From contig NZ_FNCC01000005.1 of the NCBI RefSeq assembly GCF_900100955.1, forward strand, positions 1-64,000: a DNA stretch of 64,000 bases, given 5' to 3'. Source of the stretch: Lentzea fradiae (GTDB lineage Bacteria > Actinomycetota > Actinomycetes > Mycobacteriales > Pseudonocardiaceae). The position numbers and the translations under genes are program-made. The notes beneath the pieces were generated by a model. It was not told where the DNA came from. It saw only the letters and a program-made list of their open reading frames with translations, and did no database searches. Of the stretch, positions 41,766-52,200 are shown piece by piece (the stretch's first letter is position 1; the number at the start of each line of letters is the position of its first letter).

Positions 41766-44700
41766 CAGGATCCGTTCTCCTCGGACACCACACGCCACAT
41801 GATCTCGATCTTCTCACCGGGGTGCCGACTCGCGTAGGTGCGGATCTCCTTCTGCATGTCCGCGATGAGCCCGGCGAGCTCCTGCTCCACCTCGCTGGAC
41901 CGCACGACCCGTGCGGCGCGGGTGGGACCGGACGGGGCGGATTGCGGTTCTGCCGGCGGTGTCCTGGACACAGGCGGGTTGCCGTGGCCCGTCAGACTCA
42001 CGTCGGCCGGGCCTGCCACCGGGGCGGCCTGAGCCGGCCCACTCGCGGAGACGGCCTTGTCGGCCGCTGCCCTCCGTGCGACTTCGTTGATCAGTGCGAC
42101 AGCCCGCTGGCGGACCGACCCCAGCACGGGGACGAGAGCCCGGGTGAACTCGTCGTCCGCCGCGGCTTGCCGCACGTCGGCGACCAGCCGCTCCGCCTGG
42201 TCACCCACGTCCCCGCGACCGACCAGCCCGTGCACGGAGTCCAGCAGGGACCAGTCGACGGAGTCGAGGGCCGCGAGCACGGACGGTGCGGAGGTGATCG
42301 AAGCACCGATCACCTGGTCGGAAGCGTCGTAGTTCGCATTCACGAGCTGCCGCAGCAACGGGGTCGCGTCGTGCGCACCGGACAGCCGAGCCAACAAGTC
42401 CGCAGCATCGCGAGCTGTCTTCGCCCGGCCCTCCTGCGCTGAGATCCCCAACGCCGACGCATGCTTCTGAAGCGAAGCATGCAGGCCGTTCACCGCGGAC
42501 TCGAGTTCCGTGGCCTTCGCTCGCACCTCTGCCGCAAGCTTGTTGACGTTGCGGGCGAACAACAGGTCCGGCGTGTGGACGCCGAACAACGCGGCCGCTC
42601 GGTCACGCGCGGCCGCGAACTCCTCGGCCGAGGGCAGCTCCTGCGCACGCAGTGCGTAACCAGGCCCGACCTTGTCCAGGTCAGGTGCCTCGGCCGGCCC
42701 GCCGTTGAACATCCACGCGCGATCGGAGATCAGCGCATAGGTGGCGATGACCAGGTTGGCGACGGGCTTGTCGAGCCCCGTGTAACCGAGCCCGGCAATC
42801 CACCGGCGGATGTCCTCGACAGCGTGGTCACCTGTCACTTCCTGCTGCGCGGCGTACTGCTCGATACGGCGTCGCCACTCGTTGGACAGGTTCAGCGGCC
42901 CATCGCTCACCTCGCCCAGCTCCAGCGGGTGCACGATCCGCTTGACCAGCGCGAGCTGGTTGCGGTCGACCACGACGCGCCGTCCGCCCTCCCACGCCCG
43001 CACGATCCAGCCGTAGACCGTGCGCAGCTCGCTCACCGTCACCGGCTTGCGGTTGTGCGACGGGTCGAAATCGGGGTGCTTGGGATAGAGGACGTCGAAC
43101 ATCCCGTCAGCGAGCTCGAGCAGGTTGTACTCGAACCCGGCACCCCCGTGGAGCCGCGGTTTGTGGGCGGGCAGGAGCGTCATCACGTGCCCCTGCTCGC
43201 CGACGTCCGAGCCGATCGTGCTCTCCTCGGCGTGAGAGATGCCGTAGAGCTGTTGCAGCGCTGCCGTGAGCTGCGAGGTCAGGTTGTCCCTCTGGGCCTG
43301 GAGCTGGTGCCGGACGCGGACACGGTCATCGGCGGACAGGTGAACGGCGTGGTCCTCGAGCCTGTCGCGTTCCAGCAAGTAGCTGATCTTGAGGAGGCGG
43401 CCCAGCTGCCCGGACTTCTGCGCGGACATGAAGTGCGGCAGCCAGATGACCGTCGCCGCCTCGGTGCCCGAACGCACCAGCCGGGTGACGCGCCCGGCGT
43501 CGTCGCTCGGGTGGTGGTTCGGCGCGTCGAACGGGTAGTCGAGGATGAACCGCACCCGCCCGTCCACGCTGGGGCTGAACTGGGCGTCGACCAGCTCCTG
43601 GCTGTCGCGGACGTTGGCGAAGATGAACTCGGCGGTGCGGCGGGTACCTCGCCAGATCACCTCCCGCTCGGAGACGAACTCGCCGGAGTCCTTGACCCCC
43701 AACGCCTTCCACAGCTGGTCCCGCACCCAGACGCGGCGGGCACCGACCCGGTCCTGCTCGCCGACCGCGTCCAGCAACGGCTCGATGTCCAGATCGGACA
43801 GGTGCAGCGCGAACACCGGGTCTTCGTCGCCTTCGGCACGCAACTCGCCGAACTCGGCCTGCAGTTCGCGGAGACGGCTCACGACCACGTTGCCCGGCGC
43901 GACGGTGCGGGAGCGGATGGAGCCGTGGTTGAGCGCGGCCAGACGTGCACCCGTCAGCCTGGCCAGTGCCGGCACCTCTGACGTGAGAGATGAGAGCAGC
44001 AGCGTCTTGACCAGCCGGTCGTCCGCGATGTACCGCTGGTCGGTCTCGCTGCCGTACTTCTCCAGCAGATATGCGCGCACCTTGGAGTGGAACCGCTGTG
44101 CCGCCTCGGCTTCCCGGCGAAGCCGATCGGTGAACGCCTCGCCGGTACCGTCCGACAGCACGTCCCACAGGTCGCCCAGGGGAATCAGTTCACCCAGCTT
44201 CATGTCAGCGCGTCGACGGCGCAACATCTCCTGCAGGAGCTTCAGACCCGTGCGTTCCCTCTGCAACGCACCGGAAAGAGCGACCAACACGTTCAGCAAT
44301 GCAGGGGACAACGGATACACGTCACGGAAGTCCGACCACGTCGCACCCGTAGCTCCGCCTGAGTCGAGCAGCACGTCCCGCGACATCGCGTTGGCCGACT
44401 CGATCCCGGCGAACGCGTCGTTGAGCGCGGCCTGGGCCTCGGGCTTCGGCTTGAGCACACGCTCCTTGATGATGGGGATGAGGTTGCGGTCTTCCAGGTT
44501 GACGACGTCGAACCGGCCGGCGAGGTACTCGACCTGCGCCTCCAGGTTCTTCACGTCGGCACCGGTGACGTCCTCACCGACCAGCTTCGAGAGGTCGCGC
44601 TGACGTGAGATGAACGAGACGATCGGCAGCACACGGTTGGCGTCACCGGACTCGATCAGCTTCACCAGCTTGCTGACCTGGTTGTTGACGAACTGCTGGT

Positions 44701-45580
44701 CCGACATGTGGGCCTGCAGCCACAGGATCAGCTCGTCCAGGAACAGCACAAGCCCGTCGTAGCCGAGCTCTTTCGCATGCTGGCTGACGACCGCGAGACC
44801 GTTCTCCAGCGGGATGAACGCGTCCCGGTCACCACTGGCGCCGCGCACGTAGGACGCCATCGGCCCCGACAACAGCGCAGAGACGAGCGCGCCACGCACC
44901 GGATCACCCGCGGCTGCGGCAAATGCCTGGTCGAGCTTGGACGTGGTCCAACTGGACACGGCTTCCGCATCGATGACGTCGAGGTCGTCATCAGAGCTGC
45001 TGGAACCGTCGGCATGGCTGTTGCCGCTGTCCAACCACTGGGCGAACTTGGCGTCATCGCCAAGGAAGTCGCGCTGCCGCCGCGCGTCGTCCAGCATCGC
45101 GTCCGCACGGTACACCGGCGGCGTCTTCTCGTTGGGGTGCAACCTGCGCACCGCAGAGACATAGCCGCCGAGGATCGCGGAGTCGATGTCCGCAGCACCG
45201 ACGAGGTGGTACGGCACCATCATGAACTTCTTGCCGCGCAACCACTCGTCGTGCTCGGCGATGACCGGCTGCAGACCGGGCTTGGCACGTGCCGTCGGCT
45301 CGTTGTTCAGCACGGCGTGCAGCACCGTCAGGAAGTGGCTCTTACCAGAACCGAACGACCCGTGCAGATAAGCGGCATGCGAACTGCCGTCCCGGACCGC
45401 GGCCCGGACGATCGACAGCGCCTTGGCGAACGCGGCCTGGAGCTGATCGGTGACCACGTACTCGGCGACGCGGGCGTCGGTGTCGGTGAAGCCACCGGAC
45501 AGCTCGACCTTGAAGTCGCCGGCGTGCACCGACTCGGGGATGTTGATGACGTCCCGGAGGAACATCTCTGTCGTGCTCAC
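41765..45580 (-). CDS. pglY: BREX ATPase PglY
   Basis: A 1,271-residue P-loop ATPase. It begins [22 protein letters not shown], has Walker [23 protein letters not shown] near residues 70-90, a Walker B-like [16 protein letters not shown] near 280, and long helical regions to a charged, proline-rich C-terminal linker ([17 protein letters not shown]). Length and the N-terminal motif match PglY of the Streptomyces Pgl system (BrxC-like in other types). GTG 45580 starts six bases after the pglX stop. It probably couples ATP hydrolysis to assembly of the PglX/PglZ complex on DNA. Confidence 0.92.
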   Translation of the reverse strand: MSTTEMFLRDVINIPESVHAGDFKVELSGGFTDTDARVAEYVVTDQLQAAFAKALSIVRAAVRDGSSHAAYLHGSFGSGKSHFLTVLHAVLNNEPTARAKPGLQPVIAEHDEWLRGKKFMMVPYHLVGAADIDSAILGGYVSAVRRLHPNEKTPPVYRADAMLDDARRQRDFLGDDAKFAQWLDSGNSHADGSSSSDDDLDVIDAEAVSSWTTSKLDQAFAAAAGDPVRGALVSALLSGPMASYVRGASGDRDAFIPLENGLAVVSQHAKELGYDGLVLFLDELILWLQAHMSDQQFVNNQVSKLVKLIESGDANRVLPIVSFISRQRDLSKLVGEDVTGADVKNLEAQVEYLAGRFDVVNLEDRNLIPIIKERVLKPKPEAQAALNDAFAGIESANAMSRDVLLDSGGATGATWSDFRDVYPLSPALLNVLVALSGALQRERTGLKLLQEMLRRRRADMKLGELIPLGDLWDVLSDGTGEAFTDRLRREAEAAQRFHSKVRAYLLEKYGSETDQRYIADDRLVKTLLLSSLTSEVPALARLTGARLAALNHGSIRSRTVAPGNVVVSRLRELQAEFGELRAEGDEDPVFALHLSDLDIEPLLDAVGEQDRVGARRVWVRDQLWKALGVKDSGEFVSEREVIWRGTRRTAEFIFANVRDSQELVDAQFSPSVDGRVRFILDYPFDAPNHHPSDDAGRVTRLVRSGTEAATVIWLPHFMSAQKSGQLGRLLKISYLLERDRLEDHAVHLSADDRVRVRHQLQAQRDNLTSQLTAALQQLYGISHAEESTIGSDVGEQGHVMTLLPAHKPRLHGGAGFEYNLLELADGMFDVLYPKHPDFDPSHNRKPVTVSELRTVYGWIVRAWEGGRRVVVDRNQLALVKRIVHPLELGEVSDGPLNLSNEWRRRIEQYAAQQEVTGDHAVEDIRRWIAGLGYTGLDKPVANLVIATYALISDRAWMFNGGPAEAPDLDKVGPGYALRAQELPSAEEFAAARDRAAALFGVHTPDLLFARNVNKLAAEVRAKATELESAVNGLHASLQKHASALGISAQEGRAKTARDAADLLARLSGAHDATPLLRQLVNANYDASDQVIGASITSAPSVLAALDSVDWSLLDSVHGLVGRGDVGDQAERLVADVRQAAADDEFTRALVPVLGSVRQRAVALINEVARRAAADKAVSASGPAQAAPVAGPADVSLTGHGNPPVSRTPPAEPQSAPSGPTRAARVVRSSEVEQELAGLIADMQKEIRTYASRHPGEKIEIMWRVVSEENGS

Positions 45581-45586
45581 TGCCGA

Positions 45587-48500
45587 TCAGCCCTTCTTCG
45601 CCGCTCGCCGGCCACGCGTCGATGCAGCAGGTCGCCACTTGCGCAGATCGTCCTCGCTCAGCTGGTGAGTCGCCCGCTGCGCATTGAGGTAAGCCTCGTA
45701 CTCCTCGGCCGGGCTCCCGCCCCACTCATCGTCGTACTCGCTGTGCCACTGCTTCACCCAGGGCATCAGTTCCTGAAGACCGGCGAGCAGCGGCGTGAGC
45801 TTGTCTGCGCCCCACCCGGACTGCTCGACACGGTCGTTGACGGTGTTGACGATCGCCTGCGCTTGGTCCTTGTGGTCCCACCCGGCCCAGCCGAGCAGCA
45901 GCGTCGGGTCGGAGTCGGGGCTGGCGTCGGGGTAGGAGATGAAGCGTTCCTTGGGCACGTCGAGCTTGCCGCGCTGGGACCAGTAGCTGGTCTTGCGGAA
46001 GTCACCGGAGCCGTACTTGGGCGGCACCGGGATGTCGAGCCGTTGGCCGGTGCGGTCTTCCTCGCGCTGCAGCTCCCAGACGTGCTCCCACTCGGCGCGC
46101 TTGCGCAGGCCGGAGTCCTTGTAGCGCAGTGCAGCCAGGTAGGGGACGTGTTGGTCGGCCACAACCTGCTCCAGCACCTGGGCGAGGGTGAGGTCGCGCT
46201 TGCCCAGGTGGTCGGTGGCGTACAGCTGCGCGACCGACTGCATGTCTGCGTCGTCGCGGAACTTGTCGGCCAGCTGGTTCACGGTGAGCGCCCTCGGCTG
46301 CTTCATGCCGTCGCGTAGGGCGAACCAGATGTCTGGGTTTTCGCAGCGGTCCAGCAGCCAGTTGCGCAGGGCTTCGGCTTCTCGTTTTTCCCAGGGGACT
46401 GTGGCCCAGCGGCGCTTGCACTCCGGGCGTTCGATCAGGGCGATATCCCGGCGCTTTTCGATCACGTCGATTCTGGCCTGGACGATGTCGCGGTACCAGT
46501 CTGGCCAGTGGGTCGGGATCTCGGTGATCGGGGTGGAGCCGTGGCGCGTGAACCAGGCTGTTTCGGCTTCTCCTGCGGCGACTTTCCTGGCTAGGACGAT
46601 CTCGAAGGCTCGCTCGCCGAGTTTGATTTCCGGCACCGCGTCGGTGTCAGATGCTTTGAGCTGGGCGGTCTCCTTCTCGCTGAGCAGGCCATACGAGCCG
46701 TAGACCTGCCAGTCGAGTTCTTCCTGAAGAGTGATCATCCGTGCACGCATGTGGCGGTGTTCGCCGCGTGCCTTTTTAAGCGCGTCCGGGACAGGGGCTG
46801 CTGCGTAAGCTGTTTCAGATGGCTCCAATCGGGAGAGTTGTTGCGCCAATTTATCCATCTCACGGCCAAGAGGCAGCGGCAGGCTCGGGGGAAGCGGGAA
46901 CTCCTGCAACTTAGTTCCCGTGAACTCATAGAACTCCTCCCAGTCATCTCCTCGGTAACCTTCGTTGACGCCACCGTTTCCCTTGCCGTGGCAGACCTGC
47001 TTGAGCCAGAAGCACGCCATGGATGAGTTCAATACACCAAGCAAGGCCAAGTGAACATCTTCGCTCGCGCCCTCGGGAAGCTTGATGACCGGTGCGTGTC
47101 GATTAAATACCTTTCCGCCGCGATCGAGAATAAAGTGATTGTGTGTAGCGACGCAGGCAAATGAAATGGTGAGACCGCCGTATCGGCGCCAAAAGAACAT
47201 GGAGTACTCGTACCACTTGAGTCCGCGTTCCAACTGTGTCTGGCCGTACGCGCTTCGCTCTCGTAGAATTGTTCGGTTCGGCCACAGTAGGCGTTCGATC
47301 TCTGGTGTGATCTTTGCTGTGAGTGAGGGATCTTCGGGATCGTATGGCCAAAGGAATGTCAGTGCATTGGCTGTCCGCCAATCTCGGACTGATTCTCCGT
47401 CAACCATTGGTCGCTGGAGATCTACGCTCTTTCGGCGCAGGGTATCATTGCCAAGCGCGTAGGCATCGTCTGCGCGTGTTACGGCGCCGAAGCCAATGCT
47501 CGCTTGATCGCCGAGTCGGCCTGTTCCTGAAGCTTCTATTTGTGCTTGGAGGGCTCCTGCGCCTCCGCCGCTTAGTGACCAGGGATGTGTTGCAATGGAA
47601 GCGCGCTCGACGTCCTCCACGCTGATCCACTCGGACTCGCTGCCTGCTCGGCTGGTCTGGGAGGCGATCGCCGTCCAGACGAGTCCCTTGCTCGGATTTG
47701 CTGGTTGTGAAGGTTCTCCGCGGACGCCCAGGACGGCTCGAACTTGCTCTGATGGTCGACTGATGTGGTTTCGCCCGACAAGGATTACGGTTGGTGTGCC
47801 ATGACCTGGGATGTAGGCGCCTGACGTGTCGATGACATGCGTAAGATGGACAGTTGGAAAAAATTTCTCAATCAGCTTCTTGCCGAACTCGCGCTTCATG
47901 AACGAGTTTGCGGTGACCTGTCCGACGAATCCTGCGTTTCGATCTGAACCGTGCCTGCGGATAGCCAGTTGGAATAGGCGTTGCGCGAACGGAACTGAAA
48001 GTGCGTATGTTCCCGCGCAGGCACTGAAGCGCTCGCGGTAGTTTTCGTTCTCCTGCTTATCCTTGGCCGTGATATAAGGCGGGTTCCCGACAACTGCATG
48101 GTAGCTGGAAGTCTTCAGCAGTTCGCATGAGTTGATGAACTCGCTGACATCTTCGGTTCGATAAATGTGTTCTTTGGTGAATTCGAGTAGGTTGATTTGC
48201 TCGTTTTTAATTCCTGCGCCGTGCATGAGCGAGTCGCCTACTGCGATATTGATCGGAAAGTTGGCGGCCTTCCGTAGTTGGGGTTTTCCGCCAACGCGCA
48301 GGGCCGCAATCAGAAGTCGAAACCGGGCGATTGAGGCTGCGAACGGGTTCTTGTCGCAACCATGCACTGACTCCAGTGAGCGGCGGATCAATGTCCAGTC
48401 ATCGGTTCCTGGTTCGGCAGCATGCCACTTGCTGTACAGCCGGGTGAAGATCCCGAGCAGGAAGTGCCCGGAGCCACAGGCCGGGTCGATGGTGCGCAGC

Positions 48501-49231
48501 CCGGTGAGTCCGAACTCCTCGACCGCAGGTTCCAGCGTGAGATCGAGGATGAATTCCTCGACGAACTCCGGAGTCTGCAGCAGGGCGTAGGTCTTGCGAG
48601 CGTGCTCGGACAGGTCCTGGTACAGGTCACCAAGGAACCGCGTATCCCATTCAGGGTCGGTGAAGTTGAACCGAACCTCACCGTCATCGCCGCGCCGCCG
48701 CCAGAACGTGATCAGCGCCGTAGCCGCCTCGAACGACGGAGTGATCTCCCACAACGGGTTGTACCGCTTGTCGAACATCCCAGCCACAGTCGGATGCGTG
48801 GACGCGAGGTGGTCAAAGGCCTCCACGATCCAGTCACGGTCGTTGAGCTGCGGATTCGCCTTGAAGAACGCCTCGTGCCGCTCCTCGGCATCAACCAGCC
48901 GCTCCCCAGGCCCAGCCAGGAACGGCCACTCGATCAGCCCGTTGTCTTCGCAGAACCGCACGAACACTGTCCCGAGAACCCACGCAGCAGCAACCTGCGT
49001 AACCCGCTCATCCCGCCAAGCCCCATAAGTGGCCGCAGTGCGCCGAGCCTCAAAAGCCTCGTCGTACTCAGCGCGAAGAGCCTTGGCGAACTCCTCGACC
49101 TCGTCACTGCGGATGCGCAGGTCGTCTTCCAGGATGGTGACCTGCTTGCGCAGTTCCTTCACCAGCTCGGCCTGGTTCAGTCGAGTCGCCAACGCTGCGT
49201 TTCCCTCCATCGAAGTCATCACAAAGCTCAC
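45587..49231 (-). CDS. pglX: BREX adenine-specific DNA methyltransferase PglX
   Basis: A 1,214-residue methyltransferase. An N-terminal coiled-coil-like helix (ELVKELRKQVTILEDDLRIRS) is followed by the AdoMet motif DPACGSGHFLLGIF near residues 248-262. The catalytic motif VVGNPPYITAKD is at about 380-390 (N-P-P-Y, so N6-adenine). A large central and C-terminal target-recognition region follows, then a basic C-terminus (RGRRAAKKG). PglX marks host DNA at a short non-palindromic site for BREX self-recognition. DNA from about 46.7 to 48.4 kb looks less GC-rich than both flanks, covering the catalytic and recognition part. The start may be GTG 49231, adjacent to the pglW stop, or one of two in-frame ATGs at 49219 and 49210. 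Confidence 0.92.
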   Translation of the reverse strand: MSFVMTSMEGNAALATRLNQAELVKELRKQVTILEDDLRIRSDEVEEFAKALRAEYDEAFEARRTAATYGAWRDERVTQVAAAWVLGTVFVRFCEDNGLIEWPFLAGPGERLVDAEERHEAFFKANPQLNDRDWIVEAFDHLASTHPTVAGMFDKRYNPLWEITPSFEAATALITFWRRRGDDGEVRFNFTDPEWDTRFLGDLYQDLSEHARKTYALLQTPEFVEEFILDLTLEPAVEEFGLTGLRTIDPACGSGHFLLGIFTRLYSKWHAAEPGTDDWTLIRRSLESVHGCDKNPFAASIARFRLLIAALRVGGKPQLRKAANFPINIAVGDSLMHGAGIKNEQINLLEFTKEHIYRTEDVSEFINSCELLKTSSYHAVVGNPPYITAKDKQENENYRERFSACAGTYALSVPFAQRLFQLAIRRHGSDRNAGFVGQVTANSFMKREFGKKLIEKFFPTVHLTHVIDTSGAYIPGHGTPTVILVGRNHISRPSEQVRAVLGVRGEPSQPANPSKGLVWTAIASQTSRAGSESEWISVEDVERASIATHPWSLSGGGAGALQAQIEASGTGRLGDQASIGFGAVTRADDAYALGNDTLRRKSVDLQRPMVDGESVRDWRTANALTFLWPYDPEDPSLTAKITPEIERLLWPNRTILRERSAYGQTQLERGLKWYEYSMFFWRRYGGLTISFACVATHNHFILDRGGKVFNRHAPVIKLPEGASEDVHLALLGVLNSSMACFWLKQVCHGKGNGGVNEGYRGDDWEEFYEFTGTKLQEFPLPPSLPLPLGREMDKLAQQLSRLEPSETAYAAAPVPDALKKARGEHRHMRARMITLQEELDWQVYGSYGLLSEKETAQLKASDTDAVPEIKLGERAFEIVLARKVAAGEAETAWFTRHGSTPITEIPTHWPDWYRDIVQARIDVIEKRRDIALIERPECKRRWATVPWEKREAEALRNWLLDRCENPDIWFALRDGMKQPRALTVNQLADKFRDDADMQSVAQLYATDHLGKRDLTLAQVLEQVVADQHVPYLAALRYKDSGLRKRAEWEHVWELQREEDRTGQRLDIPVPPKYGSGDFRKTSYWSQRGKLDVPKERFISYPDASPDSDPTLLLGWAGWDHKDQAQAIVNTVNDRVEQSGWGADKLTPLLAGLQELMPWVKQWHSEYDDEWGGSPAEEYEAYLNAQRATHQLSEDDLRKWRPAASTRGRRAAKKG

Positions 49232-52200
49232 TCAGGCCGCGCTACCGCGAAGCTCAGCCAAATAGGTGCCAGTCAGCACAACACGCTCGGAGTCACCCAG
49301 CACCTCAACGGTCCGGCCGTCGAGCGAGACGCCGTCAACGGCAGACTCGCCCGGACACAGCAGCCACAGGCCGCGAGGCGCATCGGTCGACCTCCTGGCC
49401 GCGTTCTGCAGCTTCGTCAGCAGATCGTGACCGCCCTCGTCGAAGTATCTGGCCAGCAGGCCGGCGTCGTGCACGAACAGCACGGCGTTGCCGGAGTCGA
49501 GCAGACGCTCCTCGACGCGTTTCCACGCGGCGCGGACGTACGACGCCAGGCCGGGGGACATCTGGCCGGACTCGGTGAACCGCGCGTCCACGCCGAGGAC
49601 CTTGCCCCAGTCCTGGCCGCGTTCCTCCACCAAAGCACGGAACTCCCGCAGGAACTCCTGGTTGAGATCCACCGGCCGCACCGGGTGGGTGCGTGCGATC
49701 GCCTCGGCGGCGCCGGGCAGGTGGCTGCCGCGGAGCGTCAGTGCGAGGAAGCCACCGCGGTCCGCGGCCGCCGCCAGCTTGGCTTCGGTCAGGGCGAACG
49801 GGTCGTGGCCGGTGGCGAGCAGGCGCTGGTGGGCGCTCACCGACGTGCCGGTCGACGAACTCAGCCTGGCGGCGTCTGGTGCGGGCGGGCGGAACTTCTT
49901 GGTCGCGGTGTCGAACTCCAGCGGGAAACCTGCGGCGTGCAGCGCCTCGGCGACCTGGACGTGCGTGGGCGGATCCGGAACCACCAGTTCCGGGAAACGG
50001 GCTCGGACCCTGCTCATCAAGTCGGCCACGGAGATGCCGGTCTCTCGGCGGACGCCGGCGCCGGCCTGTGCGATGCGCAGAGCCTTCGACAGCTCCAGGT
50101 CGCGTGGGTACAGCTCGAGCCTGGGTGAGTCCGCCGCGTTCTGCGAGACCGCCGCGGCCAGGCTGACCAGGCGGGTGTCGGCGAGCAGGGCCATGCCTTC
50201 CGGTGGGTTGACGGCGCGCAGCTCACGCAGCACCACGCCGCGTCCTGGCAGTGGATCTTGCTGGACCAGCTCGTCGGCGCGCTTGCCCAGGGCGGTCGCG
50301 TACTCCGCCAGTTCGGGGCCGCTCGGGTCCTCTGTGCCGATCAGCGACTCGCACGCCACCAGCACGCGTGAGCCGCGACGCAAGACCACCAGACGTGGTC
50401 CCTCGTCCTCCTCGGCCGAGTGCAGTCCGCTCCAGATTTCCGCCTCGACGGCGGCACGGACCACGGCGAGCGCCTTCGCGATGGTGCGCTCCGGCGTGTC
50501 GTTGGCTGCGCCATGCCGCGCGCGCACGGCCGCGGCGAGCTCGAGTGCTGTCATCACTCGGCCGGCAGTCGTGACGGTCTCCACGAGCTCCTCGCGGACC
50601 GCGCGAAGCCAGGACTGAGCTGCCCATTCTTTGACAGCCGCCGACTGGTGCCGGGATACGCCCGTCTGGGCGATGCCGACAAGTTTCGCCACCTCAGCCT
50701 GGGTAGGCCAGGGAGCAGGAACACCGGAAGCGTCCGGAAGTCCGAGCGTCAGGCGCAGCACATCCGACTTCGACGACCCCTTGCGACCTGCTGGCGGGGC
50801 CAGCAGACCAGCCATCTCGTCGATGGTGAGGAGGCTGCCTTCCGAGAACTCATCGCTTCGCAGCGGGTCCTTGGCCGATCGGCGCGGAGCCTGCCCTGCA
50901 GGGCGGCGCAACGCGGCCGTCCACTGCTTGTGCCTCCGGTTGAGCTCCTTGCGGATGACCGCACCAGCGCCGCGGGCCTTCGCGATCTGGTGCAAAGGAA
51001 CGTCGAGGAGCGCTCCCACGGTGGTCGCGCCGAACGCCTGCGCGACGGACACCGCGCGAGGGGAAAGCCCGGCGGCATCGAGCGGGGTCTTCAAGTCTGC
51101 GGCGAGAGCGTGCGCGTCCCTGACTTCGTCCACCGAATCGGTGGCGATGTCCACCGTCTCGGGTGTCGTCGCGGGGCTCGCCGCGTCGGCCTTGGTGAAG
51201 ATCGCGCGCCAGGCGTCCTGCATCTGACGCAGGGTGTCGAACCGCTTGTCGACGTCCCGGTGGAACGCGCGCAGGAAGAACTCCGTGAGGCCGTCCTGCA
51301 GCGCGACCTCGAACAGGTCGGTTGCGATGGCGGGAGTCTCGTCGGTGGTGGTGCGCGGGTCGGTCATCCCGTCGCCCCACACCGGACGTTGCGTGGAGGC
51401 CATCTCGTGGAGAGTGACCGCCGCCGCGTACAGCTCGGCGTGGTCGTCGAACACCGGGCGGCGGGCCGTGCCGAGGAACGGGTCCAGGTAACCCGTCGTG
51501 CCGGCTTCGACCACTCGTTCCGAGATGTTGTGCAGGGAGAAGTCGAAGAGCATCAGCTGCCACGACCGGTCGGCGCGCTGGAAAACGCCGAAGTTGTCCG
51601 GTTTGAGGTCGCGGTGCCGCACGCCTTTGGCAGCGAGCTGGTCCAGGGCGGTGAAGAGGTCACCCCCGAACCGCTCGAGCTCGTGATAGGTCAGGCGCCC
51701 CTCGGCACGCAGCCGGGCACCGAGCGAGCGGTCACCGGCGTACTCGAGGTCGAGGACAGTGCGGTCACCAAGCGTGCGCGGTCCACCCAGCAGGCGTACG
51801 ACGACGCCACCGCCGACCAGTTCCAGAGCACGCGCCTCGTTCTGGAGCCGTTCTGCCTTCTCCTCGTCCAGTGCGATCTTGATGACGCGCTTCTCGGTGC
51901 GTGGTTCGTCGTCATCGAGGTCTGTCGAGCGGACCACGAGAAGGGCTTTGGCGGTCGCGCCGGTGCCCAGCACTCGCTCGACCGCCCAGTCGCCGTCGAT
52001 GCGCTGACCTGGGACGGCTTCCAGCGGATCGACGACCTGGGAGTTCGTCTCCGGTGCGGGAGAGTCCTGCTCGACGCGGTCGAGACCGTCCAGGAACGCG
52101 TCGGCCGAGTCCAGCCGGTCCGCGACGTCGGCCCTGGTGGCTCGGTAGACGAGGTCGTCCAGCACGTCGGGCACGCTGTCCGACACCGCGTACGGATGCA

